DNA of 64,000 nt, taken from Spirochaetales bacterium (GTDB taxonomy: Bacteria; Spirochaetota; Spirochaetia; DAHUYW01). Below are positions 1-7,551 of the stretch, piece after piece. Position 1 is the first letter of the stretch. Every line of letters begins with the position of its first letter. The notes beneath the pieces are model-generated. The model saw only the letters and a list, made by a program, of their open reading frames with translations, made no database searches and was not told the DNA's origin. A program made the translations under genes and the position numbers. The DNA lies in NCBI GenBank assembly GCA_027306915.1, contig DAHUYW010000013.1:1-64000 (forward strand). Direction: 5' to 3'.

Positions 1-1
1 G

Positions 2-640
2 CACGACAGCTACCTCATCAACGTCGGCAATCCCGGCAAGGAGATCCGCACGAAGTCGATCGCCGCGCTCCTCGACGAGACGAGGCGCTGCGAGCAGCTC
101 GGCATTCCCCTCATCAACTTCCACCCGGGAAGCCACATGCGCGAGGTGAGCGAGGAGGAGTGCCTCACGCTCATCGCCGAGGCGATGAACGAGATCCTCG
201 CGCAGACTGTAGGCGTCACCCTCGTCATCGAGGGGACCGCGGGCCAAGGCTCGAACGTCGGCTATCGCTTCGAGCACCTCGCCTCCCTCATCGAGCAGAC
301 CGAGGACAAGAAGCGCGTCGGGGTGTGCATCGACACCTGCCACATCTTCGCCGCCGGCTACGACATCCGCACCCCGGAGGTCTACGAGAAGACCATGAAG
401 GAGTTCGCGAAGGTCGTCGGCTTCAAATACCTGCGGGGGATGCACCTGAACGACGCGAAGGTCGAGCTCGGCAGCAAGAAGGACCGCCACGACAGCATCG
501 GCAAGGGGACCCTGGGGATCCCGACCTTCGAGCTCCTCATGAACGACAAGCGCCTCGACGACATCCCCCTCATCCTCGAGACCATCGACGAGAGCCTCTG
601 GGCCGAGGAGATCAAGACCCTCTACTCGCTCGTGAGGTAG
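2..640 (+). CDS. nfo: Deoxyribonuclease IV (AP endonuclease), 5' truncated by window edge
   Basis: Endonuclease IV cleaves DNA 5' of abasic sites in base excision repair. The reading frame is open from base 2, so the N-terminus lies outside the window; 212 codons remain. The family's metal-ligand motifs are in order: NFHPGSH, an [17 protein letters not shown] block, [34 protein letters not shown] and a final LETID. The three-zinc AP endonuclease fold uses these His, Asp and Glu residues. The stop is TAG at 638-640. A 6-bp inverted repeat (647-667) follows but has no T tract, so termination there is doubtful. Identification is secure from the motifs. Confidence 0.95.
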   Translation, partial: HDSYLINVGNPGKEIRTKSIAALLDETRRCEQLGIPLINFHPGSHMREVSEEECLTLIAEAMNEILAQTVGVTLVIEGTAGQGSNVGYRFEHLASLIEQTEDKKRVGVCIDTCHIFAAGYDIRTPEVYEKTMKEFAKVVGFKYLRGMHLNDAKVELGSKKDRHDSIGKGTLGIPTFELLMNDKRLDDIPLILETIDESLWAEEIKTLYSLVR

Positions 641-710
641 CCCCACCCGGACGGCCGGTTTGTCCGGCAGCGGCTTTCCTTCGTATATTGATCAGCATAG
701 GAGCAGAGGC

Positions 711-1733
711 ATGGCACGGGGTATGCTGACTTCGCTGGGCGCGGAGGGTGACCGGCGCACGATTCGCGGCTCAAACGGGTATGAGGAGCCTTCGACGCCC
801 TCGGACGCCGAGCTTCTCGACGCCTACTCGCAGGCGGTGGTGCACGTCGTCGAGCAAGTCGGCCCGACCGTCGTTTCGATCGGGGTTCGGGCGAACCGCG
901 GCCCCTTCGGAGGCGAGGGGGCGGGCTCGGGGGTCATTTTCGCTCCCGACGGGTTCATCCTCACGAACAATCACGTCGTCGATGGCGCCGAGAAGATCTC
1001 GGTCTCGCTCACCGACGGCCAGAGCTTCGCGGCCGACGTGATCGGCACCGATCCGGATACCGACCTCGCAGTCATCCGGGTTCCCGGCAACGGACTGCCG
1101 GCCGCCCCCTTCGGCGACTCCGCTCATCTGAAGGCGGGCCAGCTCGTGATCGCGATCGGCAATCCCCTCGGATTCCAGAACACGGTCTCGAGCGGGGTGA
1201 TCTCCGCCCTCGGGCGGAGCCTCCGCAGCCCGCAGGGGCGGCTTATTGAGCACGTGATCCAAACCGATGTATCCTTGAATCCCGGCAACTCGGGGGGACC
1301 GCTCGTCGACAGCCGAGGAAGCGTCATCGGGATCAACACGGCGATGATCTCCAACGCGCAGGGCTTGAGCTTCGCGGTCCCGATCAACACCGCGCGCTAC
1401 GTGGTGAGCGAGCTCGTGAGCAAGGGTCGGGTCTCGCGCGCCTACCTCGGGCTGATCGCCCAGGTTCGGCCGATCGATCGGCGCCTGCAGCGCATCCTCA
1501 AGCTGGATGCGCCCTCGGTGGTCGAGGTCAATGCGGTCGAGCCGAACGAGCCCGCCGCGGTTGCCGGGATTCTTCCGGGCGACCTTGTCTACTCGGCCAA
1601 CGGCGAGGGGGTGACGACGATGGACGATCTCCATCGGATTCTCTCGCGGTCGGCGCCCGGAAGCGTCTGCACGCTCGGCCTGCTGCACTCGGGGGCGGCG
1701 CGGACGGTGCGGGTGCTCACCCGCGCGCGGTAA
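711..1733 (+). CDS. HtrA/DegP-like trypsin-type serine protease with PDZ domain
   Basis: The 340-aa protein is a trypsin-like protease followed by one PDZ domain (about residues 235-335). The catalytic triad is visible as H88 (NNHVVDG), D118 (DPDTDLAV) and S194 (NPGNSGGP). I chose ATG 711 because GGAG lies seven bases upstream; the frame is open further upstream to 660. No signal peptide or membrane helix is seen, so unlike classical DegP it is probably cytoplasmic, or it uses an unrecognised export route. A TATATT at 684-689 may be the -10 element. It probably handles misfolded proteins, but its substrate cannot be read from the sequence. Confidence 0.88.
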   Translation: MARGMLTSLGAEGDRRTIRGSNGYEEPSTPSDAELLDAYSQAVVHVVEQVGPTVVSIGVRANRGPFGGEGAGSGVIFAPDGFILTNNHVVDGAEKISVSLTDGQSFAADVIGTDPDTDLAVIRVPGNGLPAAPFGDSAHLKAGQLVIAIGNPLGFQNTVSSGVISALGRSLRSPQGRLIEHVIQTDVSLNPGNSGGPLVDSRGSVIGINTAMISNAQGLSFAVPINTARYVVSELVSKGRVSRAYLGLIAQVRPIDRRLQRILKLDAPSVVEVNAVEPNEPAAVAGILPGDLVYSANGEGVTTMDDLHRILSRSAPGSVCTLGLLHSGAARTVRVLTRAR

Positions 1734-1758
1734 TCTCACGATTCGCCACTTAGGAAGC

Positions 1759-2502
1759 ATGATGATTGTAGCGATGATCTTCGACATGGACGGACTCATG
1801 GTGGACAGCGAGCCGATGCACTACGAAGCGGTCAATCGGGTGCTTGCGCGCTATGGGGTCGAGCTTTCGCGCGTCGAGAACGCCCGCTACGTCGGGGTTC
1901 CCGACGTCGACACCTTCGCCGATCTTGTCGAGCGCTACGGCCTGCCGGTCTCATCGGCAACCCTCGTCGCGGAGAAACGGGCGACCTACCTCGAGCTCAT
2001 CGGCGGGCGAGTCGCCGCCCAGCCGGGCCTCTACCCGCTTCTCGATCGCCTCGCGGCCGACGAGTACGTCCTCGCCGTCGCTTCCAGCTCGCCGATGGTC
2101 GAGATCGAGCTGATCCTCGGCCGCCTCGGGGTGAAGGAGCGCTTTCGCGGCTGCTTCTCGGCCGAGCAGGTTGCGCGTGGAAAGCCCGCCCCGGATCTCT
2201 TCCTCCATGCCGCCTCACAGGTGGGAGCGCAGCCTGCGGAGTGCCTTGTCCTCGAGGATGCGCCGAGCGGCGTACGCGCGGCAAAGAGCGCCGGGATGAT
2301 CTGTTTCGCGGTTCCGAGCGAGGCGGCAAGAAGCGGAGATTTCTCTCCGGCCGACCGGGTGCTCGTCTCCCTCGACGAGGTCTACCCTGCCCTCGCGGCG
2401 CTCTGGCCTGCAGGCGGCACAGGGCGCGCCCCGTGCGCGGAAGCGCGGCCGGGGCAGCGCGCTTCGATCGCGGGGGTGCCGCTCGAGCGCGGACGCGGGT
2501 AG
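1759..2502 (+). CDS. HAD-superfamily phosphatase (beta-phosphoglucomutase/phosphatase-like)
   Basis: This 247-aa haloacid dehalogenase hydrolase begins with the motif I sequence IFDMDGLMVDSEP: nucleophile D9 and acid/base D11. It continues with the ASSSP motif II, the KPAPDLFLHA lysine and the EDAPSGVRAAKSAGM motif of the beta-phosphoglucomutase/gph-like subfamily with a helical cap. Substrates in this subfamily are small phosphosugars or phosphoglycolate; the sequence does not decide between them. ATG 1759 and ATG 1762 are both possible; AGGA at 1752-1755 fits 1762 slightly better. The last 35 or so residues are low-complexity and probably dispensable. Confidence 0.87.
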   Translation: MMIVAMIFDMDGLMVDSEPMHYEAVNRVLARYGVELSRVENARYVGVPDVDTFADLVERYGLPVSSATLVAEKRATYLELIGGRVAAQPGLYPLLDRLAADEYVLAVASSSPMVEIELILGRLGVKERFRGCFSAEQVARGKPAPDLFLHAASQVGAQPAECLVLEDAPSGVRAAKSAGMICFAVPSEAARSGDFSPADRVLVSLDEVYPALAALWPAGGTGRAPCAEARPGQRASIAGVPLERGRG

Positions 2503-2523
2503 CGTGCAGCCGGGAGGGTGCGA

Positions 2524-2844
2524 ATGTACCTGCTCTACTTCTACGTCCCCGCGAGCCACTGCGAGCAGGTGAAGCAGGCCCTCTTTGCCAAGGGAGCCGG
2601 GCGCATCGGCGCCTACGATCAGTGCTCGTGGCAGACGCTTGGAAGCGGGCAATACCGTCCCCTCGCCGGGAGCGCCCCCTTTCTGGGGTCGCACGGAAAG
2701 CTCGAGCGGGTGGAGGAGCTCCGGGTCGAGATGGTGGTCGCGGACGGGGACCTGCGCGGGGTGGTCGAGGCGCTCATCGAGGCCCACCCCTACGAGGAGC
2801 CCGCCTACGGAGTGGTGAAGATTCAGACCCTCTCGGACCTGTAG
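2524..2844 (+). CDS. NIF3-like small protein (COG3323 type, PII-like fold)
   Basis: This 106-aa protein matches the free-standing family related to the insertion domain of NIF3/YqfO proteins. It starts with a YLLYFYVP strand, contains AGRIGAYDQCSW and GQYRPLAGSAPFLG in the middle, and ends with AHPYEEPAYGV, the hallmark of the family. The fold resembles PII/CutA proteins, and its biochemical role is not established. ATG 2524 is preceded by GGGAGG at good spacing; the GTG at 2518 is in frame but lies inside the ribosome-binding region. It follows the HAD gene by 21 bases and is probably co-transcribed. Confidence 0.85.
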   Translation: MYLLYFYVPASHCEQVKQALFAKGAGRIGAYDQCSWQTLGSGQYRPLAGSAPFLGSHGKLERVEELRVEMVVADGDLRGVVEALIEAHPYEEPAYGVVKIQTLSDL

Positions 2845-3025
2845 AGCTCGTCGGCGTGCCGCGGACGCGCGAGGGGGCGGATGCGGGCACAGCGCGCGCT
2901 TCGCGGAGGAGCGGGTCGCCTGCGGCGGCGCGGCCGGTCCGACGGCGCCCAGGCGCTGCGGGAGGTCGCCCGGTGGAGGGGCGGCCTGCACTCTCCGGTT
3001 GCCGAAACGCGCCGGATCGCGTATA

Positions 3026-3053
3026 TTGTTACATATAGAAAGTTATATATAGT
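3026..3053 (+). promoter_or_regulatory. Putative sigma-70 promoter for trxB
   Basis: TTGTTA (3026-3031) and TATAGT (3048-3053) are separated by 16 bp inside an AT-rich island (3021-3055) that stands out in very GC-rich DNA. The predicted leader to trxB is about 80 bases. The rest of 2845-3142 is GC-rich and shows no gene I can support. Confidence 0.5.
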
Positions 3054-3142
3054 TCGTCGCTGCGCACAGCGCCGGGCACGCGGTCGACCGACCGCCCGCC
3101 GGCCGCACACGCGGCGGACTTCGGAAGGGAAAGGAGAGGGTC

Positions 3143-4099
3143 ATGGCAAACGAACGGAACGTCGAGCGCGTCATCATCATAGGGTCGGGACCGGCGGCCC
3201 ACACGGCGGCTGTTTACACCGCGAGGGCCGAGCTGAAGCCCCTGCTCTTCGAGGGCTTCATGGCGGGCGGGGTGGCGGCAGGCGGCCAGCTCACTACGAC
3301 CACCGAAGTGGAGAACTACCCCGGCTTCCCGGAAGGGGTGAACGGTCCCGATCTGATGGACCGCATGCGCGCCCAGTCGGTGAAGTACGGCACCCGCGTC
3401 GTCACCGAGACCGTGACCGCCGTCGACCTCTCGAGCAGGCCCTTCAAGGTGCTTGCCGGCGGCAACGAGTACCTCACCCACGCCCTCATCATCGCCACCG
3501 GCGCCACCGCCAAGCGCCTCTCCCTTCCCGGCGAGGAGCAGCTCTGGCAGCGGGGGATCTCCGCCTGCGCGGTGTGCGACGGCGCCCTTCCCATCTTCCG
3601 TAATCAGCCCCTTGTCGTGGTCGGCGGCGGCGACACCGCCTGCGAGGAGGCGAGCTTCCTCACCAAGTTCGGGAGCGAGGTGATCATGCTCCACCGGCGC
3701 GACGAGCTGCGCGCCTCGAAGGCGATGCAGACCCGCGTCAAGGCAAATCCCAAGATCAGGATTCTCTGGAGCAGCGTGCCCACCGAAGCGGTCGGCGACA
3801 AGGTCCTCTCCGGCGTGCGCGTGAAAAACGTGAAGACCGGCGAGGAGCGCCTCGTCGAGGCCCACGGCCTGTTCTACGCCATCGGGCACACCCCGAACAC
3901 CGAGTTTCTCGCGGGGCAGCTTCCGACCGACGCCACGGGCTATCTCGTGACCAAGCCTGACTCCACCGCCACCTCGGTTCCGGGTGTCTTCGCCTGCGGC
4001 GACGTGAAGGACAAGGTCTACCGCCAGGCCATCACCGCGGCAGGCTCGGGCTGCATGGCCGCCATCGAAGCCGAGCACTGGCTCGCCGAGCAGGAGTAG
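3143..4099 (+). CDS. trxB: Thioredoxin reductase
   Basis: The 318-aa flavoprotein transfers electrons from NADPH through FAD to thioredoxin. It has the FAD-binding [10 protein letters not shown] near the N-terminus, the redox-active pair C142-A-V-C145 followed by DG, the NADPH-binding [13 protein letters not shown], and a C-terminal [11 protein letters not shown] motif. Length and domain order are those of low-molecular-weight bacterial TrxB. GGAAAGGAGAGGG precedes ATG 3143. It is convergent with the PTS-IIA-like gene downstream. One small oddity is the extra [10 protein letters not shown] stretch near residue 45, which still retains the GGQL(T)[11 protein letters not shown] block expected of the family. 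Confidence 0.95.
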   Translation: MANERNVERVIIIGSGPAAHTAAVYTARAELKPLLFEGFMAGGVAAGGQLTTTTEVENYPGFPEGVNGPDLMDRMRAQSVKYGTRVVTETVTAVDLSSRPFKVLAGGNEYLTHALIIATGATAKRLSLPGEEQLWQRGISACAVCDGALPIFRNQPLVVVGGGDTACEEASFLTKFGSEVIMLHRRDELRASKAMQTRVKANPKIRILWSSVPTEAVGDKVLSGVRVKNVKTGEERLVEAHGLFYAIGHTPNTEFLAGQLPTDATGYLVTKPDSTATSVPGVFACGDVKDKVYRQAITAAGSGCMAAIEAEHWLAEQE

Positions 4100-4169
4100 C
4101 CGCCGGGAGCCGCGGCCGCCGCGCCGGGCACGGAGGCGGCGCCTGGGCGCGGCATCGAAGGCGCGATAG

Positions 4170-4982
4170 TTAGAAGTCGAGCGACCCCGCGAAGTAGGTT
4201 AGATCCTGGACGGCAACCATCAGGCCCGACTCTTCCTCGATGTCGCCGGCGATCAGATGGAGCCTGCGGATGATGTCGTTCGCCATGGCCTTGTCGACGT
4301 AGGCGATGATGATGCGACCTGGGCGCTCGCCGGACTCGCTCCAGAAAGCCGAGAAGAGCGGAAGGCTGTGGAGGTAGGTGCTGGCGTTGCGAGTCTCGAT
4401 CACCGCGAGCGAGCTCTCGTTGACGGAGGCGAAGAGCTGCAGAACGTCGGAGAAGAGCTCCTCGCGTTGCACGCAGACGTGGAACATGCTCTTCTGCGCG
4501 GGCGACTTCTCGACGTCGAGAACCGAGAGCCGTCCGGCGAGAATCTTCAAGACGGTATCCGCTGTGTCGGCGGCAATGAGGCGTTCGACGAGCTCCTCGG
4601 ACTCGAGGAGCTTCGAGACGGTCGAGAGAATCTGGATGTGCTTGTTGCGTTGCGGCTGCGGCCCGATTATGAAGAAGAAAACCTTGGTCTTCTCGCCGTC
4701 GAGAGAATCGAAATCGATCCCATTGGGGGCGATGAGAACTCCGACGACGAAGCCGTCGACCTCGTCAAAGCTGCAGTGAGGGATCGCGATGCGGCGGCCA
4801 AACCCCGTCGACCCGATCCGCTCCCTGCTGTCAAGAGCCTCGTAGATCACCTCTTCGGCGTACTCCTCCAAAGCGGCGCTTGTCTTTGCTAGCCGGGCGA
4901 TATCGTGAAGAACGTCGAACTTGTCGGTGGCGCTCGTCCCGATCTGAATCCGCTCGGGCGTAAGGCTCTCGCCAAGATCCAT
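4170..4982 (-). CDS. PTS IIA-like (PtsN type) regulator with extra C-terminal domain
   Basis: Residues 1-155 form a PTS EIIA type-2 (fructose/nitrogen) domain with phosphorylatable H69 in RIAIPHCSFDEV. Residues 165-270 form a second domain (MFHVCVQREELFSDVLQLF onward) that looks like a PII/ACT-like ferredoxin fold. Plain PtsN is about 150 aa, so this 270-aa form is extended. No EIIB or EIIC permease lies nearby, which favours a regulatory rather than a transport role. A strong promoter (5018-5046) and AAAGGAG before ATG 4982 support the start. The function of the second domain is inference from secondary-structure pattern only. Confidence 0.8.
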   Translation of the reverse strand: MDLGESLTPERIQIGTSATDKFDVLHDIARLAKTSAALEEYAEEVIYEALDSRERIGSTGFGRRIAIPHCSFDEVDGFVVGVLIAPNGIDFDSLDGEKTKVFFFIIGPQPQRNKHIQILSTVSKLLESEELVERLIAADTADTVLKILAGRLSVLDVEKSPAQKSMFHVCVQREELFSDVLQLFASVNESSLAVIETRNASTYLHSLPLFSAFWSESGERPGRIIIAYVDKAMANDIIRRLHLIAGDIEEESGLMVAVQDLTYFAGSLDF

Positions 4983-5017
4983 GGGTCAACTCCTTTCCTC
5001 TTTCGGTGACGGAGTTG

Positions 5018-5046
5018 ATTATAGTGCAGCCGTGAGCGTTCGGAAA
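5018..5046 (-). promoter_or_regulatory. Putative sigma-70 promoter for the PTS IIA-like gene
   Basis: On the minus strand, TTTCCG (5041-5046) is 17 bp from a perfect TATAAT (5018-5023). The gene starts at 4982, giving a leader of about 30 bases that contains the AGGAG ribosome-binding site. Confidence 0.6.
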
Positions 5047-5098
5047 GGGCGCGCCCCGCGCGGATTGAACTGCGGGGAGGTACAGGGTGCGCCCGGAG

Positions 5099-5623
5099 CT
5101 ACGATTTTGTGAGGCTTAAAGTGGGATCGTACTCGTCGAAGCTGCCGTCGCCATTCAGATCGGGAATGAGGGTCATAACCGCACCTGCAATAGCGTAGCG
5201 CGCCTGCAGCGTCGTCGACGGCAGGAGCGCTGCGACCGCTTCGTAGCTCGACGACCCCGGCTCCGCCCACGCGAGGGCGCCCTGCGGCAGGCCGTTCGCA
5301 TCGAAAGGGGGCTGGCCGACCAAGTCGATCGAGAGGGTGATTACCCCTCCCCTCGCGCTCAGCGCCCCCTTCAGCCCGCTTGAGTCCGCCGGCCTGCCGG
5401 AGGCATCCGGAACCCTATCCAGCCAGAGGTATTCATCCCGGCCAAGCGTGAGCTCGAGCGTCGGGAGTGTTCCGCCTATCGGTGTAGCGGTTGCATCCTC
5501 GCCGGTCCAGGTGCCGGCGAAGGGCGGCTGCATGAGGCCTACGAGGTCGCAGGAGAGCAGGAGCGCACAGGCGGCGAGGAGTGCCAGCGTAAGCGGCGGC
5601 GCGGCGCGTTTCACCGGGCCCAT
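5099..5623 (-). CDS. Hypothetical lipoprotein
   Basis: This 174-aa protein is of no family I recognise. The N-terminus (MGPVKRAAPP, then a hydrophobic stretch ending LLLSC) is a lipoprotein signal with the lipid-modified Cys at about residue 25. Near the C-terminus, DLNGDGSFDEYD looks like an EF-hand or dockerin-type calcium loop. The middle contains a PFAGTWTGED stretch reminiscent of small beta-barrel lipoproteins. I chose ATG 5623 because it gives a compact signal peptide and follows GGAGCGGCGGG; the frame is open to an ATG at 5680. It lies downstream of the GH12 gene and could be co-expressed with it. Confidence 0.65.
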   Translation of the reverse strand: MGPVKRAAPPLTLALLAACALLLSCDLVGLMQPPFAGTWTGEDATATPIGGTLPTLELTLGRDEYLWLDRVPDASGRPADSSGLKGALSARGGVITLSIDLVGQPPFDANGLPQGALAWAEPGSSSYEAVAALLPSTTLQARYAIAGAVMTLIPDLNGDGSFDEYDPTLSLTKS

Positions 5624-5824
5624 CCCGCCGCTCCCGTTCGCCGTCGCGCGGCCGCTCGCCGCGCCACCCGCCGATCGCATCGCATCATCATCACCCTGTA
5701 GGTTTCTACGGCTCGTGGCGGCCTCCGGATTCAGAGGCCGAGGGGGGACGCGAACTTCGGGCCTAACCGGTTTGTGGGTCGGCGCAGCAGGCGGGTCGTG
5801 GCTGAAGCAGGGCCTGTGCAGCCG

Positions 5825-6598
5825 CTACCGGCTTCCCTGCGGTTTCACGGAGAACTCCTTCGAAGCAAGCCCTGCCCCACCCCGCCAAAGCTCGAAGCCG
5901 GCCTCGACCCCGATGAGGTACCACGCGGGCCGGACGAGCCCGCGGGCGACCGCGTCGTCGCAGAAATCCTTCAGATTGAGCTTCACTGAGTCGCTTGGGC
6001 CGGTCCGCACGTAGGCGATGTACTTCCAGGCGAAGTCGGCGGTCCAGAGATCCCAGGTCGAGCCGTCAAGGCTGACGGTTGCCACCTTCTGCCCGGCCGG
6101 GCGGATGCCGCCGCGATGGTTGATCCAGATCATGAGCTCGGCCGCGTCGGGCTGCCCTTGGGTCGAGGGAGCCGTGTCGAACCAGATGTCGTAGGCGGCG
6201 TCCCACGCCCCGGAGTCGATGCCCGAAATCTTCCAGATGCTCGGCACGCTCGATATCGTGTCGACCTCGAGCGGAAGCCCGCTGTTCGCCGTCACGTTCC
6301 CCCAGTGGGAGCCGCGGAAGATCGAGGCGTAGGAGGCCGGCACGCCGTCCGTCGGCATGTTGTGATCCGAAGTGACGACCGTGAAGGCGCCGCTCTTCTG
6401 ATTCACGCTCAAGACCTGCGCGGTATCCGCTCCCCACACGTTGTTCTGCACGACATACTCCTTGCCGCTCACGTCGATCGTGCCGTATTTGGCGCTCAAG
6501 GTCACCGGCTGAGACCATCCAGCGGCGGTACAGCCGAGGAGCCCGACGACCGGTATGATGAATCTTCCAATTATCGGATATGGCCAGGTGCTCGTCAT
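5825..6598 (-). CDS. Glycoside hydrolase family 12 endoglucanase-like protein
   Basis: The 257-aa exported protein matches GH12 beta-glucanases. It has the N-terminal VVQNNVWGAD block, the nucleophile region DAAELMIWIN (E154) and the acid/base region EAGFELWRGGAGL (E236), so both catalytic carboxylates are present. GH12 enzymes are retaining enzymes that cleave beta-1,4-glucans such as cellulose and xyloglucan. The leader MTSTWPYPIIGRFIIPVVGL ends in LLGC, so it could be a lipoprotein signal, with signal peptidase I cleavage after AGWS as the alternative. ATG 6598 follows AAGGAGGT. No carbohydrate-binding module is attached. Sugar importers elsewhere in the window could take up products, but nothing links them directly. 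Confidence 0.85.
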   Translation of the reverse strand: MTSTWPYPIIGRFIIPVVGLLGCTAAGWSQPVTLSAKYGTIDVSGKEYVVQNNVWGADTAQVLSVNQKSGAFTVVTSDHNMPTDGVPASYASIFRGSHWGNVTANSGLPLEVDTISSVPSIWKISGIDSGAWDAAYDIWFDTAPSTQGQPDAAELMIWINHRGGIRPAGQKVATVSLDGSTWDLWTADFAWKYIAYVRTGPSDSVKLNLKDFCDDAVARGLVRPAWYLIGVEAGFELWRGGAGLASKEFSVKPQGSR

Positions 6599-6704
6599 GG
6601 CTACCTCCTTCTCCATTCTACGCGCTTGAGCGAAGCCGCATCTATGCTCCTTGAGAAAACCAACTCCGGCTCCGGGGTAGAACCGAAAGGCGCCTTCGTG
6701 CGAA

Positions 6705-6718
6705 CCTCCCGAGGGAGG
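6705..6718 (+). promoter_or_regulatory. Hairpin covering the ribosome-binding site of the downstream SDR gene
   Basis: CCTCCC (6705-6710) and GGGAGG (6713-6718) are perfect inverted repeats. The 3' arm is the ribosome-binding site of the ATG at 6726. Five pairs around a CGAG loop could form in RNA and would hide it. Confidence 0.35.
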
Positions 6719-6725
6719 CAGAGCC

Positions 6726-7466
6726 ATGGAGCTTGTAGACAAAGTTGCCCTCGTGACGGGCGGCGGACGGGGAATCGGCGAAGCGATCGCCGAGGCCTTT
6801 GCCCGCGAGGGGGCTGCGGTCGTCGTCACCGCGGCGCGAGAGCGCGCCGAGATCGAAGAGGTCGCATCGAAAATCGGCGGGACGGCGCTTCTCGCGGACG
6901 TCTCGAGGGAGGAGGAGGTGCGGAGCGCCGTCGACTCGGTCCTTGCCACCTGCGGGCGCATCGATATCCTCGTCAACAATGCCGCCCGCGGGATGAGGTT
7001 CGTGAACGAGCGCTTCATGACGGAGCCCAAGCCCTTCTGGGAGGCGGACCCTGAGAGCTGGCGGATGGTCATCGACACGAATGTGAGCGGGGTCTTCCTG
7101 ATGACGCGGGCGGTCGTCCCGCACATGCTCGCGCGAGGCTCGGGGCGGATCATCAATATCACGATCAATCAGGAGACGATGCGGCGGAAGGGTTTCTCGC
7201 CCTACGGTCCGTCGAAGGCCGCGCTTGAGGCGATGAGCTCCATCTGGGCGCAGGAGCTTGAAGGGACCGGGGTCACCCTGAACCTGCTCCTTCCCGGAGG
7301 GGCGACAAATACCGGTATGATCCCCGATTCGCTGCCGGAGTCCCGGCGCAGGGAGCTGATCGATCCCGCGGTGATGGGGCCTCCGGCGGTCTACCTTGCT
7401 TCAGAGGAGGCGAGCGGCGTCAACGGACAGAGGATCGTCGCGGTCGAGTGGATGAAGAGCCGCTGA
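6726..7466 (+). CDS. Short-chain dehydrogenase/reductase
   Basis: This 246-aa SDR has the nucleotide-binding TGGGRGIG motif (residues 11-18), the NNAAR motif and the active-site pair Y160/K164 in SPYGPSK. The residue 13 positions before the Tyr, normally the catalytic Ser, is Ile147 in NITIN; Thr146 might substitute. That makes activity, or at least the reaction, uncertain. The C-terminus lacks the usual GGxxv end and reads VEWMKSR. GGGAGG precedes ATG 6726. It diverges from the GH12 gene. The substrate cannot be told from sequence. Confidence 0.82.
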   Translation: MELVDKVALVTGGGRGIGEAIAEAFAREGAAVVVTAARERAEIEEVASKIGGTALLADVSREEEVRSAVDSVLATCGRIDILVNNAARGMRFVNERFMTEPKPFWEADPESWRMVIDTNVSGVFLMTRAVVPHMLARGSGRIINITINQETMRRKGFSPYGPSKAALEAMSSIWAQELEGTGVTLNLLLPGGATNTGMIPDSLPESRRRELIDPAVMGPPAVYLASEEASGVNGQRIVAVEWMKSR

Positions 7467-7551
7467 GCACCCTGTGTTGGGCTCGATCCATGACTGAGTC
7501 GCAGGTCCGGCTGGCGGTGAATGCCGGAGCGCCTCGGGATGATCAGAGTGC

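Noticed and set aside
647..667. Terminator after nfo
   Set aside because: CCGGAC/GTCCGG can pair, but the loop is nine bases and no T tract follows.
2881..3603. Plus-strand open frame across the trxB leader and 5' end
   Set aside because: Its product is an Arg/Gly-rich shadow of trxB in another frame, with no ribosome-binding site and no domain.
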